From NCBI GenBank assembly GCA_947306285.1, contig CAMZGB010000053.1, forward strand, positions 1-6,688: DNA of 6,688 bases, written 5' to 3'. The translations under genes and the position numbers were made by a program. The notes below the pieces were generated by a model. It searched no databases. It was not told where the DNA came from and saw nothing but the letters and a program-made list of their open reading frames with translations. The stretch comes from an uncultured Lachnospira sp. Lineage in GTDB: Bacteria > Bacillota > Clostridia > Lachnospirales > Lachnospiraceae. This document shows, in pieces, positions 5,779-6,688 of this stretch (its first letter is position 1; every line of letters starts with the position of its first letter).

Positions 5779-6642
5779 ATGGATTGTATCAATATAAAAA
5801 AACTTGAGATATTTGCATACCATGGCGTTAATGAAGAAGAGAAGGAAAACGGTCAAACTTTCTTTATTAACGCTTGTATTTATAGTGACATAGTTACTCC
5901 GGGTCTTAGTGATGATTTGGAAGATACAGTTAACTATTCAAAAGTATGCAAGTTTATAAATAAGTTCTTTACGGAAAATCGTTTTGATTTGATAGAAGCA
6001 GCAGCACTCCAAACTGCTAGAGCAATCCTAAAGAACTTTCCAAAGATTAGAAGGATTGATTTAGAAGTAAACAAACCCGAAGCTCCAGTTTCTTTAAGCT
6101 TTGAAAATATTTCGGTAAAAGTGAGTTGTGAGTGGAAGAAGGCTTACTTAAGTATTGGCTCAAATATGGGCGACAAAGAAGAATACTTAAATGAGGCAAT
6201 CGAGGCTTTTTACAATGATGACAACTGTCGAGTAAATGCGGTTTCAAATTTTGTTGAGACTAAACCTTACGGACCAGTTGAACAAGACAACTTCTTAAAT
6301 GGTTGTGTTGAGATTGAAACAATCTATTCAGCAAGAGAGTTGCTTAATCGAATTCACGATATAGAAAATGAAAATGACAGAACAAGAGAAGTTCACTGGG
6401 GACCAAGAACACTAGATATCGACATTGTATTCTTCGGCGAAGAAGTGATAGATGAACCAGATTTAAAGATTCCGCATATCGAGATGCATAAGCGCGCGTT
6501 TGTGTTAGAGCCTTTAAATCAAATTGCACCAAATGCTGTTCACCCATTGTTTGGAAAGTCAGTGGGGCAGTTGAGAGATGAATGTGATGATGACACTGTT
6601 AGCAAATGTGAAGGATGCGGGGGATGCCCTGCAAATAAGTAA
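5779..6642 (+). CDS. folBK: Fused dihydroneopterin aldolase and 6-hydroxymethyl-dihydropterin pyrophosphokinase
   Basis: A 287-residue bifunctional folate enzyme. Residues 1-118 are FolB, which cleaves 7,8-dihydroneopterin to 6-hydroxymethyl-dihydropterin and glycolaldehyde: FAYHGVNEEEKENGQ (12-26) with catalytic Glu21, TVNYSKV with Tyr53, LIEAAA with Glu73, and VNKPEAP with Lys99, matching S. aureus Glu22, Tyr54, Glu74 and Lys100. Residues 121-268 are FolK, which transfers pyrophosphate from ATP: YLSIGSNMGD (123-132), KPYGPVEQDNFLNG (162-175), WGPRTLDIDIVFFG (207-220) with metal-binding Asp213 and Asp215, and IPHIEMHKRAFVLEPL (231-246). The join at 115-122 is short and in frame, and FolB-FolK fusions are known, so this looks natural. 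The last 19 residues (269-287) form an acidic then cysteine-rich tail with Cys269 and CEGCGGC (277-283), not part of a standard FolK. ATG abuts the folP stop; CAGAGG (5767-5772) is the likely ribosome site. Confidence 0.96.
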   Translation: MDCINIKKLEIFAYHGVNEEEKENGQTFFINACIYSDIVTPGLSDDLEDTVNYSKVCKFINKFFTENRFDLIEAAALQTARAILKNFPKIRRIDLEVNKPEAPVSLSFENISVKVSCEWKKAYLSIGSNMGDKEEYLNEAIEAFYNDDNCRVNAVSNFVETKPYGPVEQDNFLNGCVEIETIYSARELLNRIHDIENENDRTREVHWGPRTLDIDIVFFGEEVIDEPDLKIPHIEMHKRAFVLEPLNQIAPNAVHPLFGKSVGQLRDECDDDTVSKCEGCGGCPANK

Positions 6643-6644
6643 AT

Positions 6645-6688
6645 ATGGATGATTTGAAAAAGTATAGAAATCGAATAGACGAAATAGA
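6645..6688 (+). CDS. Start of a chorismate mutase (AroQ-type) domain protein, cut by the window edge
   Basis: Only the first 14 codons are visible, reading MDDLKKYRNRIDEI. The spacing of Leu, Arg and IDEI fits the start of AroQ chorismate mutase domains (LxxxRxxIDxID), including the N-terminal domain of bifunctional prephenate dehydratase PheA in clostridia. It starts two bases after the folBK stop, so it is probably in the same transcript. There is no clear ribosome site in the last bases of folBK (GGGGG at 6618-6622 is too far away), so it may depend on coupled translation. Such a short stretch cannot distinguish a lone mutase from PheA, or exclude another helical protein. Confidence 0.5.
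   Translation, partial: MDDLKKYRNRIDEI

Noticed and set aside
6047..6547. Minus-strand open frames under folBK
   Set aside because: They are short shadows of a gene with clear FolB and FolK motifs and have no recognisable protein features.

Overview
The window looks like chromosomal DNA from an AT-rich Gram-positive bacterium, most likely a clostridium of the Lachnospiraceae type. This is inferred from strong AAGGAGG-type ribosome binding sites, frequent AGA arginine codons, a DUF1292 protein, a Thr/Glu-rich membrane-anchored SH3 protein and a fused FolB-FolK. All seven complete genes, and the partial one at the right edge, lie on the + strand. I see no tRNA, rRNA, CRISPR array, transposase or phage gene.

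Left part (1-3031): a compact UvrD/PcrA-type helicase (45-1874) is followed by a short AT-rich gap with a possible promoter and a leader hairpin. Next come a small, extremely acidic DUF1292 protein (1960-2301) and a single-pass membrane protein with an extracytoplasmic bacterial SH3 domain (2327-2989). The last two genes are 25 bases apart and probably share a transcript, which ends at a clear intrinsic terminator (3004-3031).

Junction (3025-3163): a perfect 36-base palindrome overlaps the terminator's T tract. It is followed by a GC-rich stretch able to form a long bulged hairpin and a second short hairpin directly before folC. Its composition differs from the flanking genes, and I find no convincing promoter there.

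Right part (3164-6688): a folate operon in the order folC, folE, folP, folB-folK, then the first codons of what looks like an AroQ-type chorismate mutase domain. FolE makes dihydroneopterin triphosphate from GTP. The FolB and FolK domains convert dihydroneopterin to 6-hydroxymethyl-dihydropterin pyrophosphate. FolP joins this to p-aminobenzoate, and FolC adds glutamate to give dihydrofolate and then polyglutamates. The dephosphorylating step after FolE, p-aminobenzoate synthesis and dihydrofolate reductase are not encoded here. folE/folP and folP/folBK abut with no gap between stop and start codon, which suggests translational coupling.

I did not find a wholly new system; most of the window is ordinary housekeeping. 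The points worth a second look are departures from family norms: a FolC apparently missing part of its central domain, a FolP with an extra segment of about 20 residues, a CxxCxxC tail on the FolB-FolK fusion, and the structured palindromic element between the terminator and folC.
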